DNA of 64,000 bases, from contig SBBQ01000021.1 of NCBI GenBank assembly GCA_005239635.1, forward strand, positions 16,792 to 80,791, written 5' to 3'. The notes beneath the pieces were generated by a model that worked only from the letters and a program-made list of their open reading frames with translations, was not told the origin of the DNA and did not search any database. The position numbers and the translations under genes were made by a program. Source of the DNA: Uliginosibacterium gangwonense. Its GTDB lineage: Bacteria > Pseudomonadota > Gammaproteobacteria > Burkholderiales > Rhodocyclaceae. Below, one piece after another: positions 8,497-17,187 of the stretch. Every line of letters starts with the position of its first letter. Positions within the stretch are counted from its first letter, which is position 1.

Positions 8497-9636
8497 TTAG
8501 CCCGCTACAATTTCAACGTCTTTGAAGCGGCCATAGGTGTAGTGTGCAGCGCACGCACCTTCACTCGACACCATGCACGAACCCATGGGGTTCTCTGGCG
8601 TACAGACTGTGCCGAAAATTTTGCAGTCGGTTGGCTTTTTCACGCCACGCAAAATCGCGCCACATTCGCAGGCTTTGTTATCCGGCACCGCTTTGTATTC
8701 GGTATTGAAACGACGTTCGGCGTCCCATTTGCCAAAAGCTTCGCGAATACACAATGCTGAGTACGGTACTTCACCCAAGCCGCGCCATTCAAACGATTTA
8801 CGCAGTTCAAAAATTTCGGCCACCAATGCTTGCGCACGGGTGTTGCCTTCGCGATTTACGGCGCGCGTAAATTCGTTTTCGACTTCGCTGCGACCGTCGT
8901 TCACCTGACGTACCAGCATCAAAATAGCCTGCATCACATCCAGCGGCTCAAAGCCTGCAATCACCACCGGCTTACGATATTCCTCTGCGAAGAATTCGTA
9001 AGGCTGGCTACCAATAATGGTTGAAACGTGGGCGGGACCCACAAAACCATCAATCGGCACGGTACCGAGTTCGCGCACTTCAGGCGACTCGAGAATGTTC
9101 ATGATAGCCGACGGGGTGAGCACATGGCAGCACAGCACGCTGAAGTTCGGCAGATCTTCTGTAGCGGCCTGCTTAATGGCCAATGCGGTGGGTGGCGTGG
9201 TGGTTTCAAAACCAATGGCGAAGAACACGACTTCGCGCGTCGGATTCTCACGCGCCACTTTCAGTGCGTCAGCGCAGGAATACACCATGCGAATGTCCGC
9301 ACCGCGTGCCTTGGCTTTGAGCAGTGACAAACTCTCGGAAGCAGGCACACGCAGGCAATCGCCATAGGTGCACAGAATCACATTGTTTTCGAGTGCAAGC
9401 TTAATAGCTTGGTCAACACGACCAATTGGCAATACGCACACCGGGCAGCCCGGACCGTGAATCATGCGCACATTCGGTGGCAGCAGATCGGTTACGCCGT
9501 AACGCGAAATGGCGTGAGTGTGGCCACCGCAAAATTCCATGAAATGGTAGCCACGATCGGGGCGTGCTTCTGCCGCAATGACTTTGGCTAGGCCCTGTGC
9601 GACGTCGCCGTCGCGATATTCTTCAACGTATTTCAT
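8497..9636 (-). CDS. hypD: Hydrogenase maturation scaffold HypD
   Basis: 379 residues. The conserved catalytic motif FCGGHTH occurs near residue 35, followed by GPGCPVCVLP and the C-terminal cysteines that hold the [4Fe-4S] cluster (ACECGAIL, KIFGT.C). HypD with HypC carries the iron on which the two CN and one CO ligands are built. The ATG at 9636 overlaps the hypC stop as ATGA, so the two are translationally coupled, in line with the HypCD complex. Confidence 0.97.
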   Translation of the reverse strand: MKYVEEYRDGDVAQGLAKVIAAEARPDRGYHFMEFCGGHTHAISRYGVTDLLPPNVRMIHGPGCPVCVLPIGRVDQAIKLALENNVILCTYGDCLRVPASESLSLLKAKARGADIRMVYSCADALKVARENPTREVVFFAIGFETTTPPTALAIKQAATEDLPNFSVLCCHVLTPSAIMNILESPEVRELGTVPIDGFVGPAHVSTIIGSQPYEFFAEEYRKPVVIAGFEPLDVMQAILMLVRQVNDGRSEVENEFTRAVNREGNTRAQALVAEIFELRKSFEWRGLGEVPYSALCIREAFGKWDAERRFNTEYKAVPDNKACECGAILRGVKKPTDCKIFGTVCTPENPMGSCMVSSEGACAAHYTYGRFKDVEIVAG

Positions 9637-9869
9637 AGTGCCGCCGCCGCTGCTTTAATGTCTGCTTCAGCAAATAGCGCGAGCGTACGCTCCGCTTCCT
9701 CTGGATCGAGTCGTGTCAGCGCAAAGCCGACATGCACAATCACATAATCACCAGGCTGCACGCCATCGACCAGTTCCAGCGAAATCTCTTTGCGCACACC
9801 GCCGAGATCCACTACACCCTGACCTGCTTCGCGCAGTTCAACCACTTTGGCTGGAATCGCAAGACACAT
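9633..9869 (-). CDS. hypC: Hydrogenase assembly chaperone HypC
   Basis: 78 residues from the ATG at 9869. The start is fixed by the invariant N-terminus MCLAIPAKV, in which C2 binds the Fe(CN)2CO unit. A longer in-frame reading upstream would bury this cysteine and overlap hypF. The OB-fold signature DYVIVHVGFAL is present. The gene starts 5 nt after the hypF stop and overlaps hypD. A paralogue, HoxL, is encoded at 16081. Confidence 0.96.
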   Translation of the reverse strand: MCLAIPAKVVELREAGQGVVDLGGVRKEISLELVDGVQPGDYVIVHVGFALTRLDPEEAERTLALFAEADIKAAAAAL

Positions 9870-9874
9870 GTTGA

Positions 9875-12259
9875 TCAACCTTCCATTGCAAATAAGGCAC
9901 GTTGTGCCACCCACGCCTGGCCGAGCGACAGCCCGCCATCATTGGGTGGAAGCGCACGCGCTTCCACCAGTTCAATTCCCTGTTGCTGCAAATTTTTGCG
10001 TAGCCGCTGTACCAGCAACGCATTTAAAAAACATCCTCCCGCACCAGCTACGCGGCGCAATCCCAGTCGTTGGGCATTGGCAATAACCCATTCGCTCAGC
10101 GCGTCTGCCAATGCAGCATGAAATAAAGCAGCGCCTTCAGCAACCGTGTTCTGGCTGCGAGTGCGACCCATTTCTGCGAGCTGCGCCATGAGCGGCAGCA
10201 AATCCAGTACATTATCGCCGCCAATGGCCCATAGGTGGGGAGTTTTCTCAGGCATAACCGTGCTGGCGGCATGGCCTTCTAGCTCCATCGCTGCCTGCCC
10301 TTCAAAACTCATTTGGTCACGTAGCCCCAGCAAACCAGCAGCTGCGTCAAACCAGCGTCCCATGCTCGACGTGTGCGGCGTATTTAATTGGCGCTGTAGC
10401 ATTTCAGCCACTGTTGCCGCGCCTGCCCGATTGGCAAATCGTGACGCAATATCTGCATTCTGCCCAAGCTGATGCAACACGCCTGCGGCGACCCGCCACG
10501 GCTCTCTTGCAGCGCGGTCGCCTCCCGCCAAGGGTAAAGTGCGCAAATGGCCAAGGCGCTCAAACTCTGCGCCCTTCACCAGCAATAACTCACCACCCCA
10601 AGCTCCGCCGTCACTGCCTAAACCAACGCCGTCCAGCGCCAGTCCGAGGGTCGGTTCATCAATCTGGTGTTCGGCCAGTACCGAAGCGATATGCGCGTGA
10701 TGATGTTGCACACCGAGGCACGGCACGCCCAAGGCGTTTGCCAATCCAGCGGCGACCTGCGATGAATGAAAATCTGGGTGCAAATCGTGTGCAATGGCGT
10801 GTGGGCTCACTTGCAAAACACGGCGAAAATGCTCAACCGTTTCTTCTAAAAATCGGCAGGTTTGTGCGTTATCCAGATCGCCAATATGTTGCGACACGAA
10901 GGCTTCACGGCCCCGCGTAAGGCACACGGTATTTTTGAACCAGCCGCCCATTGCCAATACGGCTGGGCTGTTTCGCGTGAGCTGTATCGCAACCGGCGTG
11001 TAGCCGCGCGCACGTCGAATGAACTGCGGGGCACCATCGCTCGCGGGACGAATAACCGAATCGTCACACCGCACCACGATATCGCGGTCATGCATCACGT
11101 AGGCATCAGCAATTCCGGCTAACTGCAACACCGCTTCTGCATTGTCATGCACCAACGGTTCGCCATGCGGATTTGCGCTGGTCATCACCAACATAAGCGC
11201 ATCATCAGCATCTGCCGTTGCTTGCATCCAGTCCAAGCCTTCAGGCGAACCGGCCGCTTCATGAAACAGCAGGTATTGCAGCGGCGTGTAAGGCAGCATG
11301 GCGCCAATCCATGCCACACCTGGGGCAATACCTGCAAGCACTGCATCGGCTTGTGCTGTTTTAGGCAGCAATACCACTGGCCGCTCTGCACTGTGTAACA
11401 AGGCTGAACTAGCAGCATCGATATTGGCAAAACGGCTTAACGTTTGGAGATTGGCCGTCATCACAGCAAACGGCTTTTCTTCACGCTGTTTGCGATCACG
11501 CAGTCGGCGTACAGCCTCCGCATTGCGTGCATCGCACGCCAGATGAAAACCACCCAAACCTTTTATCGCGAGCACTTCGCCTGCACGTAGTCTGCGTACG
11601 GCTTCAGCGATCACATCATTACACGCTACGGTTTGACCTTGCGCATCACACAGGCTCAGCTGTGGGCCGCAAATGGGGCAGGCATTCGGCTCGGCATGAA
11701 AACGGCGATCCGCCACGTTGCGATATTCGCTATCACACGAGGGACACAGCGCAAACTTCGCCATGCTGGTTTGCGCACGGTCGTACGGCAGATCACGCGT
11801 GATGGTGTAACGCGGACCACAGTGTGTGCAATTGATGAAGGGGTAACGCCATCTGCGATCGGCTCGCGTAAACATTTCACGCAAGCAATCGCTACAAATA
11901 CTAGTGTCGGGCCCAATAGCTGTCGCCACTTGTCCGCCACGGCTTTCAACAATACTAAATCCGTGCGCGCCTTGTGTTGGCACTTCGGTCGGCACAATCT
12001 GATCAATGCGTGAGCGCGGCGGTGCTTCAACGCGCAAGGCAGACATAAAGTCAGACAAACCAGACGGCTCACCTTCGACTTCGATCATCACCCCTGCCGC
12101 GTCGTTAAACACTAAGCCGGATAAGCCGTTTTGGGTTGCTAAACGGTACACAAATGGGCGAAAGCCTACGCCTTGAACAATGCCGCTCACGCGCACCTGC
12201 AAACGCTTCTGCAGCGCTTCTGCAGTGCTTGCCGGAGTAAGTGTCGCTGTGCTCACCAT
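9875..12259 (-). CDS. hypF: Carbamoyltransferase HypF
   Basis: 794 residues in the full four-part layout. An acylphosphatase domain (about 18-110, VQGVGFRPFVYRLA) is followed by two zinc fingers (CSDCLREMF...CTHCGPRYT and CPSCDSEY...CPICGPQ), a YrdC-like domain, and a C-terminal Kae1-like domain with HDLHPDFHSS and GVQHHHAH. HypF makes thiocarboxamide on HypE from carbamoyl phosphate, the source of the CN ligands. A good AAGGA lies before the ATG at 12259. Confidence 0.97.
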   Translation of the reverse strand: MVSTATLTPASTAEALQKRLQVRVSGIVQGVGFRPFVYRLATQNGLSGLVFNDAAGVMIEVEGEPSGLSDFMSALRVEAPPRSRIDQIVPTEVPTQGAHGFSIVESRGGQVATAIGPDTSICSDCLREMFTRADRRWRYPFINCTHCGPRYTITRDLPYDRAQTSMAKFALCPSCDSEYRNVADRRFHAEPNACPICGPQLSLCDAQGQTVACNDVIAEAVRRLRAGEVLAIKGLGGFHLACDARNAEAVRRLRDRKQREEKPFAVMTANLQTLSRFANIDAASSALLHSAERPVVLLPKTAQADAVLAGIAPGVAWIGAMLPYTPLQYLLFHEAAGSPEGLDWMQATADADDALMLVMTSANPHGEPLVHDNAEAVLQLAGIADAYVMHDRDIVVRCDDSVIRPASDGAPQFIRRARGYTPVAIQLTRNSPAVLAMGGWFKNTVCLTRGREAFVSQHIGDLDNAQTCRFLEETVEHFRRVLQVSPHAIAHDLHPDFHSSQVAAGLANALGVPCLGVQHHHAHIASVLAEHQIDEPTLGLALDGVGLGSDGGAWGGELLLVKGAEFERLGHLRTLPLAGGDRAAREPWRVAAGVLHQLGQNADIASRFANRAGAATVAEMLQRQLNTPHTSSMGRWFDAAAGLLGLRDQMSFEGQAAMELEGHAASTVMPEKTPHLWAIGGDNVLDLLPLMAQLAEMGRTRSQNTVAEGAALFHAALADALSEWVIANAQRLGLRRVAGAGGCFLNALLVQRLRKNLQQQGIELVEARALPPNDGGLSLGQAWVAQRALFAMEG

Positions 12260-12280
12260 GACATCCTTGTCAGGCCTGCT

Positions 12281-12322
12281 GCAGACAACTAGCTTTGCCC
12301 ATTGGTTTTGCCAATTGTCTGC
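12281..12322. other. Inverted repeat between hypB and hypF
   Basis: GCAGACAA (12281-12288) pairs with TTGTCTGC (12315-12322), with a 26-nt loop that contains one copy of the dispersed 9-mer (TTTGCCAAT at 12307). It sits in the 73-nt gap between the hypB stop and the hypF start. There is no U-run, so a terminator is unlikely; an mRNA structure is possible. Confidence 0.45.
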
Positions 12323-12332
12323 GAGGCTGCGA

Positions 12333-13571
12333 TCAGGCCTTGGCGTTCAACTGTGCTTCGAGTTGAGCGATACGAGCACGCAGTGCACCCACGTTGCGAT
12401 CACGCGTTTCGCCGGCTTCCTTGACGCCCTGTTCGAGCCAATTCAGCCATTCTTCAAAGCCTTCGCCTGAAGTTGAAGAAGTACGGATCACCTTCAGGTC
12501 CGGATTAACACGACGTGCGTATTCAATAGCCAAATTGGCATTGAAAGTCAGGTGCGGTAACAAATCGACTTTGTTCAGCAACATAACGCTGGCCGCGCGA
12601 AACATATCCGGATATTTCAGCGGCTTATCTTCGCCTTCGGTCACAGACAGAATCACGACCTTGTGTGCTTCACCCAAATCAAATGCGGCGGGGCAGACCA
12701 AGTTGCCAACGTTTTCGATCAGCAACAATGCATCGTCTGGCAATTCAAGATGGTCCAGCGCTTTGCCAACCATCTGCGCATCAAGGTGACAGCCTTTACC
12801 GGTATTAACCTGTACAGCGCGCACACCCGTGGTACGAATACGTTCAGCATCGAATGAGGTTTGCTGGTCGCCTTCAACCACAGCAACAGGCAAACGCGCT
12901 TTGATTTCGTTGATAGTGCGCACCAGCAACGTCGTCTTGCCTGAGCCGGGGCTCGACACGAAGTTAACGGCGAACACACCATGGTCTGCCAACCAGCGGC
13001 GATTGTCGCCTGCGTAGTCGTTGTTCTTCGACAGAATGTCGCGTTCGATTTGCACCATACGTGCTTGGCTCATACCCGGCACGTGCGCGTGGGCAGGTCC
13101 AGCACCATAGTGAATATCATCGCCATGCTGATGAATATGGGAGTGACCATGTGAATGGTCATGATCATGACTATGCGTATGTGCGGCACCGTGATCGTGG
13201 TCATGCGCTGCACTGCCGTGACCGTGGAAGTGGCTATGCGTCACACCATCATCATGGCTGTGGTTGTGCTCATGGCCATCTTGTGCGTGGCCGTGCGCAT
13301 GATCATGGTCATGACCATGATCATGCGTATGCCAGCTACCGTCGGCATGGCGGTGATAATGAACGTGCTTATCCGGCGCAGCAGCTACAAAGTGGCTATG
13401 GCCATTGCCTTGCTGATGATCGTGATGTGCATGCGTATGCGTCGTACCGTCTGCATGAGTATGCGTGTGTGTCGTGCCATCCGCATGGGTATGAGTATGG
13501 GGATGATTACGGTCAATCGATTGACCTTCAATGCGGGCTTCGCCGTCATCACAGCCACAAACTGTACACAT
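12333..13571 (-). CDS. hypB: Nickel-storing GTPase HypB with very long histidine-rich region
   Basis: 412 residues from the ATG at 13571, with GGAGAG upstream. It begins with the high-affinity metal motif CTVCGC. Residues about 22-165 are a low-complexity stretch with about 50 histidines, including near-exact [10 protein letters not shown] units. The SIMIBI-class GTPase domain follows (P-loop [26 protein letters not shown]). HypB with HypA delivers nickel to the large subunit, and the His-rich arm is thought to store nickel in relatives. The length of this arm, more than a third of the protein, is unusual. Confidence 0.97.
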   Translation of the reverse strand: MCTVCGCDDGEARIEGQSIDRNHPHTHTHADGTTHTHTHADGTTHTHAHHDHQQGNGHSHFVAAAPDKHVHYHRHADGSWHTHDHGHDHDHAHGHAQDGHEHNHSHDDGVTHSHFHGHGSAAHDHDHGAAHTHSHDHDHSHGHSHIHQHGDDIHYGAGPAHAHVPGMSQARMVQIERDILSKNNDYAGDNRRWLADHGVFAVNFVSSPGSGKTTLLVRTINEIKARLPVAVVEGDQQTSFDAERIRTTGVRAVQVNTGKGCHLDAQMVGKALDHLELPDDALLLIENVGNLVCPAAFDLGEAHKVVILSVTEGEDKPLKYPDMFRAASVMLLNKVDLLPHLTFNANLAIEYARRVNPDLKVIRTSSTSGEGFEEWLNWLEQGVKEAGETRDRNVGALRARIAQLEAQLNAKA

Positions 13572-13608
13572 CACTCTCTCCTAGTCGTCTTTCGGCAGGT
13601 TTAATGAC

Positions 13609-13950
13609 CTACTCGAGTTCCAATTCTTTAACGCGCATTTCGGTACCGCCTGTGATTTGAACCTGATGGCTCCCACAGACTGGGCACTCACCCAGCGCCT
13701 CTTTTAAACCAACTTCAGCACAGCATTTCATACACCAGCCGGTGCCGGGTACGGGTATCAACGTAAACACTGCGCCTTCGGCTACAGAGCCTTTAGTGAC
13801 CGCATCAAAACAAAAGGTTAGCGAATCCGTTTGCACTGACGATAACTCGCCAATTTCAATGCTCACACTTTTGACTCTTTTTGCCTGTTCGCGTTCTGCA
13901 ACCTCTTCAACAATCTGAATGATGCTCTCAGCCAGCGACATTTCGTGCAC
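13609..13950 (-). CDS. hypA: Nickel insertion protein HypA
   Basis: 113 residues. I place the start at the GTG at 13950, not at the more upstream TTG, because it yields the invariant N-terminus MHEMSLAESI, whose H2 binds nickel, and because AAGGAGA lies 6-7 nt before it. The zinc-binding cysteine pairs are CMKC and CPVC. HypA partners HypB in loading nickel into the hydrogenase. The gene follows hoxT at once, leaving no room for hoxV/hupK. Confidence 0.95.
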   Translation of the reverse strand: MHEMSLAESIIQIVEEVAEREQAKRVKSVSIEIGELSSVQTDSLTFCFDAVTKGSVAEGAVFTLIPVPGTGWCMKCCAEVGLKEALGECPVCGSHQVQITGGTEMRVKELELE

Positions 13951-13977
13951 CGAACTCTCCTTCAATAACCTGCGCGA

Positions 13978-14502
13978 TTATCGACCACCACGCAGAAATG
14001 CACGACGTGACATCGGTTGTTCGCTAATAGGCTTACCTTCTAACTTGGCTGTCTCGGCTTGCTCAACCAACTGTTCTTCCACTTCAACTTCTGTCGGCGG
14101 AGTGAACAATGCCTTCATGACCTCTTCTGCTGTCATCACCGCACCTTCATGATCTTCAAACTCGAAGGCCGGCGAGAACAACGAACACATATGTGTTGGG
14201 CCCAAGCCCGGCTCATTCAAACCGAAAAAATCATAGGGACCGGATGGAAACGCCCACGTTTGGGTAGGACCAAGCGGCAAGACGCGAAAATCCGTGTTGG
14301 ATTTCGGCTGCACCAGCAGTAGCATCGACCATGGCGTAATGAGCACACCAACCCACAAGCCATTCCACTCTTGAAAACCGACAGCCTCAACTTTCAGCGC
14401 GGTGTTTGAGAGCGGAAAATCTAGCATGCGAGTATCTGCAATGCCCTGAAAAATCCGGCGAATTGTTTCCGTCGGATTCTCGAGTACCCACTCCATTTCC
14501 AT
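13978..14502 (-). CDS. hoxT: HybE/HupJ-family hydrogenase assembly chaperone HoxT
   Basis: 174 residues from the ATG at 14502, which overlaps the hoxR stop as TAATG. The HybE-family core is recognisable (GLWVGVLITPWSMLLLV; SGPYDFFGLNE; CSLFSPAFEFED). Members assist maturation of the hydrogenase small subunit before Tat export. The C-terminus is odd: the last ten residues, SRRAFLRGGR, copy the twin-arginine consensus SRRxFL although no hydrophobic segment follows. The neighbour upstream is rubredoxin HoxR, downstream hypA. Confidence 0.85.
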   Translation of the reverse strand: MEMEWVLENPTETIRRIFQGIADTRMLDFPLSNTALKVEAVGFQEWNGLWVGVLITPWSMLLLVQPKSNTDFRVLPLGPTQTWAFPSGPYDFFGLNEPGLGPTHMCSLFSPAFEFEDHEGAVMTAEEVMKALFTPPTEVEVEEQLVEQAETAKLEGKPISEQPMSRRAFLRGGR

Positions 14503-14717
14503 TAGTCTTCCAACACCATAAATTTGTGTTTTGGCGCATCGCAGTTCGGGCATTGCCAATGCTCAGGCAATTTCGAGAAGGGGGTGCCAGGAGGAATCTG
14601 CCAAGTTGGATCACCTTCAGCAGGGTCATACACCGACCAACAGATACCACACTCAAGACGTGTGGTATCTGAGATCTTGCTGTTGTCCCCCATGTAACTA
14701 CCTTCAAAGGTATCCAT
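14502..14717 (-). CDS. hoxR: Rubredoxin HoxR
   Basis: 71 residues with the two iron-binding knuckles CGIC and CPNC of rubredoxins, separated by the usual spacing, and a short extra N-terminus. Rubredoxins of this type occur in loci of oxygen-tolerant uptake hydrogenases, where HoxR helps build the special proximal cluster under aerobic conditions. The context here, with a six-cysteine HoxK, fits this. It lies 4 nt after hoxQ and overlaps hoxT. Confidence 0.95.
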   Translation of the reverse strand: MDTFEGSYMGDNSKISDTTRLECGICWSVYDPAEGDPTWQIPPGTPFSKLPEHWQCPNCDAPKHKFMVLED

Positions 14718-14720
14718 GAA

Positions 14721-15578
14721 TCAGTAATCTTCCATCATGATGGCAACCCACTCGCCCAAGCGCTCAATAGAGGCTTCCCAATCTTCTTGAGCAGCCAGGG
14801 CCACTTCGGGCACATCAACCACTTCAAGCGTATTCAGAATGAGCTTGTCGGTACTATTGAAGTACTGAACCCACCACGTGTCCTTCATTGCCGTGCTGGT
14901 GATACGGCAATTACCATAGCCACGCGACAACATTGACACACTTCCCATACGCAATGTCGCACCCAAATGGTCAATATCATTTGGCGACAACGGCAGCAAT
15001 GTCAGATTCAGGACATGGGCTTGCTCTTTATCTTGACGACGGCCAACAACATCCAACAACTCGTGAACTAAAGCAGGCGAGTTCATCACACCGGGCGGTG
15101 CCGGCGGCACATCGACATCAGCAGCAGCAACAGCACGGGCTGCCGAAATCACCCGAGGTGGAATAGAGCAAGCTTCAATCGCGTCTTCAACTAAATTCCC
15201 CATCTCGTCATAGGCCAAAACACGCCAAATGCTCGGGAACGCCGTCTCTTGAATACGCGTCATATTTGGGGCGCTAATCATTATCGCCACTTCACCTTCA
15301 CCCAGCGCATCATTGATGCCAGCAATCAGTTCTGCTGATCTATTACTTAAGTCAATTCTTACTGGCTCACCACTAATACGCCTACTATTCATTGCATCGC
15401 GCAGCTCTACAAATGTTGCGCAAACCTGCGCATTCAGTTCGGCATCATCAAATGCATCCAGACGAGGGGCACGATAGGTGTCCATATCCTTCGGCATTTC
15501 GAGGTACACCAACTCCTCTTCTTCCTCAGGCTGAGAGCCAGTACCTACCGCCACAACCGGAATCGGAAATGATTTCAT
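14721..15578 (-). CDS. hoxQ: Hydrogenase accessory protein HoxQ (HupH family)
   Basis: 285 residues from the ATG at 15578 (AGAGGTG upstream); the longer reading overlapping hoxO is rejected. It matches the HupH/HyaF family in N-terminal MKSFPIPVV, in the region DIDHLGATLRMGSV and in the C-terminal CRITSTAMKDTWWVQYFNS. With HoxO it acts as a chaperone of the Tat-exported small subunit HoxK. An acidic patch EEEEE lies near residue 20. It is not found outside hydrogenase loci. Confidence 0.93.
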   Translation of the reverse strand: MKSFPIPVVAVGTGSQPEEEEELVYLEMPKDMDTYRAPRLDAFDDAELNAQVCATFVELRDAMNSRRISGEPVRIDLSNRSAELIAGINDALGEGEVAIMISAPNMTRIQETAFPSIWRVLAYDEMGNLVEDAIEACSIPPRVISAARAVAAADVDVPPAPPGVMNSPALVHELLDVVGRRQDKEQAHVLNLTLLPLSPNDIDHLGATLRMGSVSMLSRGYGNCRITSTAMKDTWWVQYFNSTDKLILNTLEVVDVPEVALAAQEDWEASIERLGEWVAIMMEDY

Positions 15579-15592
15579 TGCACACCTCTTGA

Positions 15593-16084
15593 TTAATGAC
15601 AGGATGAACCAGAACCGGTGCTTGACACCACCGGAATACCAATACTGGGCGCACGACTCGTCGGACGCTCTAACATTTGCGGAATTAAGCGCAGGTATGA
15701 ATCCCAATCTTGCATACCTTCAAGCGTTCCCACAAATGCCCCTGAGCGTTGAAAAATCAATGCTGGAAATACTTGCACACCAAAGCGAGCTGCCAACTTA
15801 ACGGACTGAATAGGGTCAGCCACTGCTGCACGATAACGATTAGGCACAGTCTTCAGAACTTCCGGCAGCACGACAGCCACATCCCAAGTCTCTGGATAAG
15901 CACGTGGATCGGCAGTCAACAAAATAATATTGTCACCATCCTCAGCCGCAAATGCTGCCGCAGTGTCATTCGTCACGAGCGTAAAATCCTGCTTTTCAAC
16001 AAGGCGCGTAATGCGCTCATCAAGCGGCATACTGTCAGGCGCAGGAGGCAAACTCGGGGAAATAATAAAATCGTCTGTATTCAC
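15593..16084 (-). CDS. hoxO: Hydrogenase small-subunit chaperone HoxO (HupG/HyaE family)
   Basis: 163 residues with a thioredoxin-like fold lacking the CxxC motif (PETWDVAVVLPEVLK; AARFGVQVFPALIFQRSG), as is normal for HyaE/HupG. The start is GTG at 16084, overlapping the hoxL stop as GTGA, with GGAG about 8 nt upstream. Family members bind the Tat signal of the hydrogenase small subunit and hold it until maturation is complete. The tail ends in SGSSCH. Confidence 0.9.
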   Translation of the reverse strand: MNTDDFIISPSLPPAPDSMPLDERITRLVEKQDFTLVTNDTAAAFAAEDGDNIILLTADPRAYPETWDVAVVLPEVLKTVPNRYRAAVADPIQSVKLAARFGVQVFPALIFQRSGAFVGTLEGMQDWDSYLRLIPQMLERPTSRAPSIGIPVVSSTGSGSSCH

Positions 16085-16422
16085 TTTGTATCTCCATTCT
16101 GTAAAAGCGCCTGCAAATGCGGCGGCAGTTCCGGCTCTCGATTGACCAAATCAGAAAAAGCCACGTCCAACAAACTATTCAACATCGCCTCATCAACTTC
16201 ACCATTGGTGACCGCACCAAGCCCACCAAGCGCTTCGTTAATTAAGTGCGCGCGCGTCGCATCAATAATCTCGCGTCCAGCACCCAGAAATGTCAGTATC
16301 CAATCACCCGGTTGAGCGTCTGATACCAACAACATGTCGATGCGCCCCTGTCCGTGCGGGCCTGAGCACAGCGCAAAAGTACCTTGGACTTCTTGCACCT
16401 GCATTGGAATACCCAAGCACAT
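16081..16422 (-). CDS. hoxL: HypC-like hydrogenase chaperone HoxL (HupF)
   Basis: 113 residues. The N-terminus MCLGIPMQV carries the C2 that HypC-family proteins use to bind the Fe(CN)2CO unit. It is about 35 residues longer than HypC, with an acidic helical tail (EVDEAMLNSLLD). In Ralstonia HoxL works with HoxV to load the membrane-bound enzyme; here HoxV is missing, so HoxL may hand over directly from HypCD. The ATG at 16422 is 2 nt beyond the hoxM stop. Confidence 0.93.
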   Translation of the reverse strand: MCLGIPMQVQEVQGTFALCSGPHGQGRIDMLLVSDAQPGDWILTFLGAGREIIDATRAHLINEALGGLGAVTNGEVDEAMLNSLLDVAFSDLVNREPELPPHLQALLQNGDTK

Positions 16423-16424
16423 TT

Positions 16425-17039
16425 TTAACGACCGTCCACAAAGCGCAAATCAGCTACGCGACACGCCTCTTCTTCACTGGGGCGACCTTCTTCATAGGCA
16501 TTGATATCCAGCGAAATATGACTCAAGCGCTCAAACTCGCCCGCCTTACGAGGCGTCGGATTAGCACCCCATTTCTCCAAATACTCAAGCGCAATCTTGA
16601 TAGAGGGCTCTATTTGCGCCTTTACTTCGTCACGCAGGCTTCCTCCAAAGTCCTCAAGCTCAACCGGTTGCACACCTATAAGTACCAGCTCACGCGGACA
16701 TTTGCCCAACAAATCTGCGCTCATAATGACTTCTTGAAAGCCCGTTTGATGCAGCGACATTTTCTTGGCACCCATAAACTTGGGCACTTCATCGCCTTCA
16801 AATACGCGCAGCATTCCGGGCGGCAAACCCCAATCAATCGCATCAAACACAACCAAACGATCTGTTTCTTGTAGATAGGGCAACAGGTAAAGCCCCTGCG
16901 TACCACCATCCAAGACTGTTACATTTTCAGAAAACGCATAGGCTTCATTCATCGCCTCAACAGTGCGCACCCCAAAACCTTCGTCGGCCCACAGAATGTT
17001 GCCGATACCAAGAACCAAAATCGAATTGCGCTCAGACAT
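16425..17039 (-). CDS. hoxM: Hydrogenase maturation endopeptidase HoxM
   Basis: 204 residues of the HyaD/HybD family. Nickel-sensing ligands are seen as E20 (ADEGFG), D66 (FDAIDWG) and H97 (MSLHQTG). The enzyme removes the C-terminal peptide of HoxG after nickel insertion; HoxG in this window indeed has a 15-residue tail beyond [15 protein letters not shown] stands before the ATG at 17039, just downstream of a 9-bp palindrome. The C-terminal 40 residues extend past the E. coli enzymes. Confidence 0.95.
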   Translation of the reverse strand: MSERNSILVLGIGNILWADEGFGVRTVEAMNEAYAFSENVTVLDGGTQGLYLLPYLQETDRLVVFDAIDWGLPPGMLRVFEGDEVPKFMGAKKMSLHQTGFQEVIMSADLLGKCPRELVLIGVQPVELEDFGGSLRDEVKAQIEPSIKIALEYLEKWGANPTPRKAGEFERLSHISLDINAYEEGRPSEEEACRVADLRFVDGR

Positions 17040-17049
17040 GCTTACCCCC

Positions 17050-17072
17050 TATGTAACGACTACCGTTACATA
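17050..17072. promoter_or_regulatory. 9-bp palindrome just upstream of hoxM
   Basis: TATGTAACG and CGTTACATA flank a 5-nt spacer, ending 10 nt before the hoxM ATG and directly next to its ribosome-binding site. The symmetry suits a dimeric helix-turn-helix protein; the HigA-like gene upstream is the obvious candidate. As RNA it would form a hairpin next to the ribosome site. Which of the two applies cannot be told from sequence. A related string, GTTACAGGGGAG, lies in the hoxK leader. Confidence 0.5.
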
Positions 17073-17158
17073 CAAATGTTGTGCCAGTTCTTAAATTAAA
17101 TTTAATTGTTGCGGAACAGATAGATAGCTTGGCTGGATACGCACAGCCAGAAATCGCA

Positions 17159-17175
17159 CGGAAAGTTACTTTCCG
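17159..17175. other. 7-bp stem-loop after the HigA-like gene
   Basis: CGGAAAG and CTTTCCG flank TTA, 12 nt past the stop of the HigA-like gene on the minus strand. A second small stem (TGGCTG / CAGCCA, about 17129-17148) follows. Neither has a U-run. They could slow transcription between the regulator and hoxM. The remainder of this 148-nt gap is AT-rich and holds no gene. Confidence 0.4.
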
Positions 17176-17187
17176 GAGTGGAAGATT

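Noticed and set aside
13080..13510. Repeats that resemble a CRISPR array or minisatellite
   Set aside because: They keep the hypB frame and encode histidine-rich repeats; there are no regular spacers.
13061..13660. Long plus-strand open readings (199 and 149 codons) with His/Tyr- and Met/Val-rich translations
   Set aside because: They are the complement of the histidine-codon repeats of hypB; the repetitive CAT/CAC codons leave the opposite strand open.
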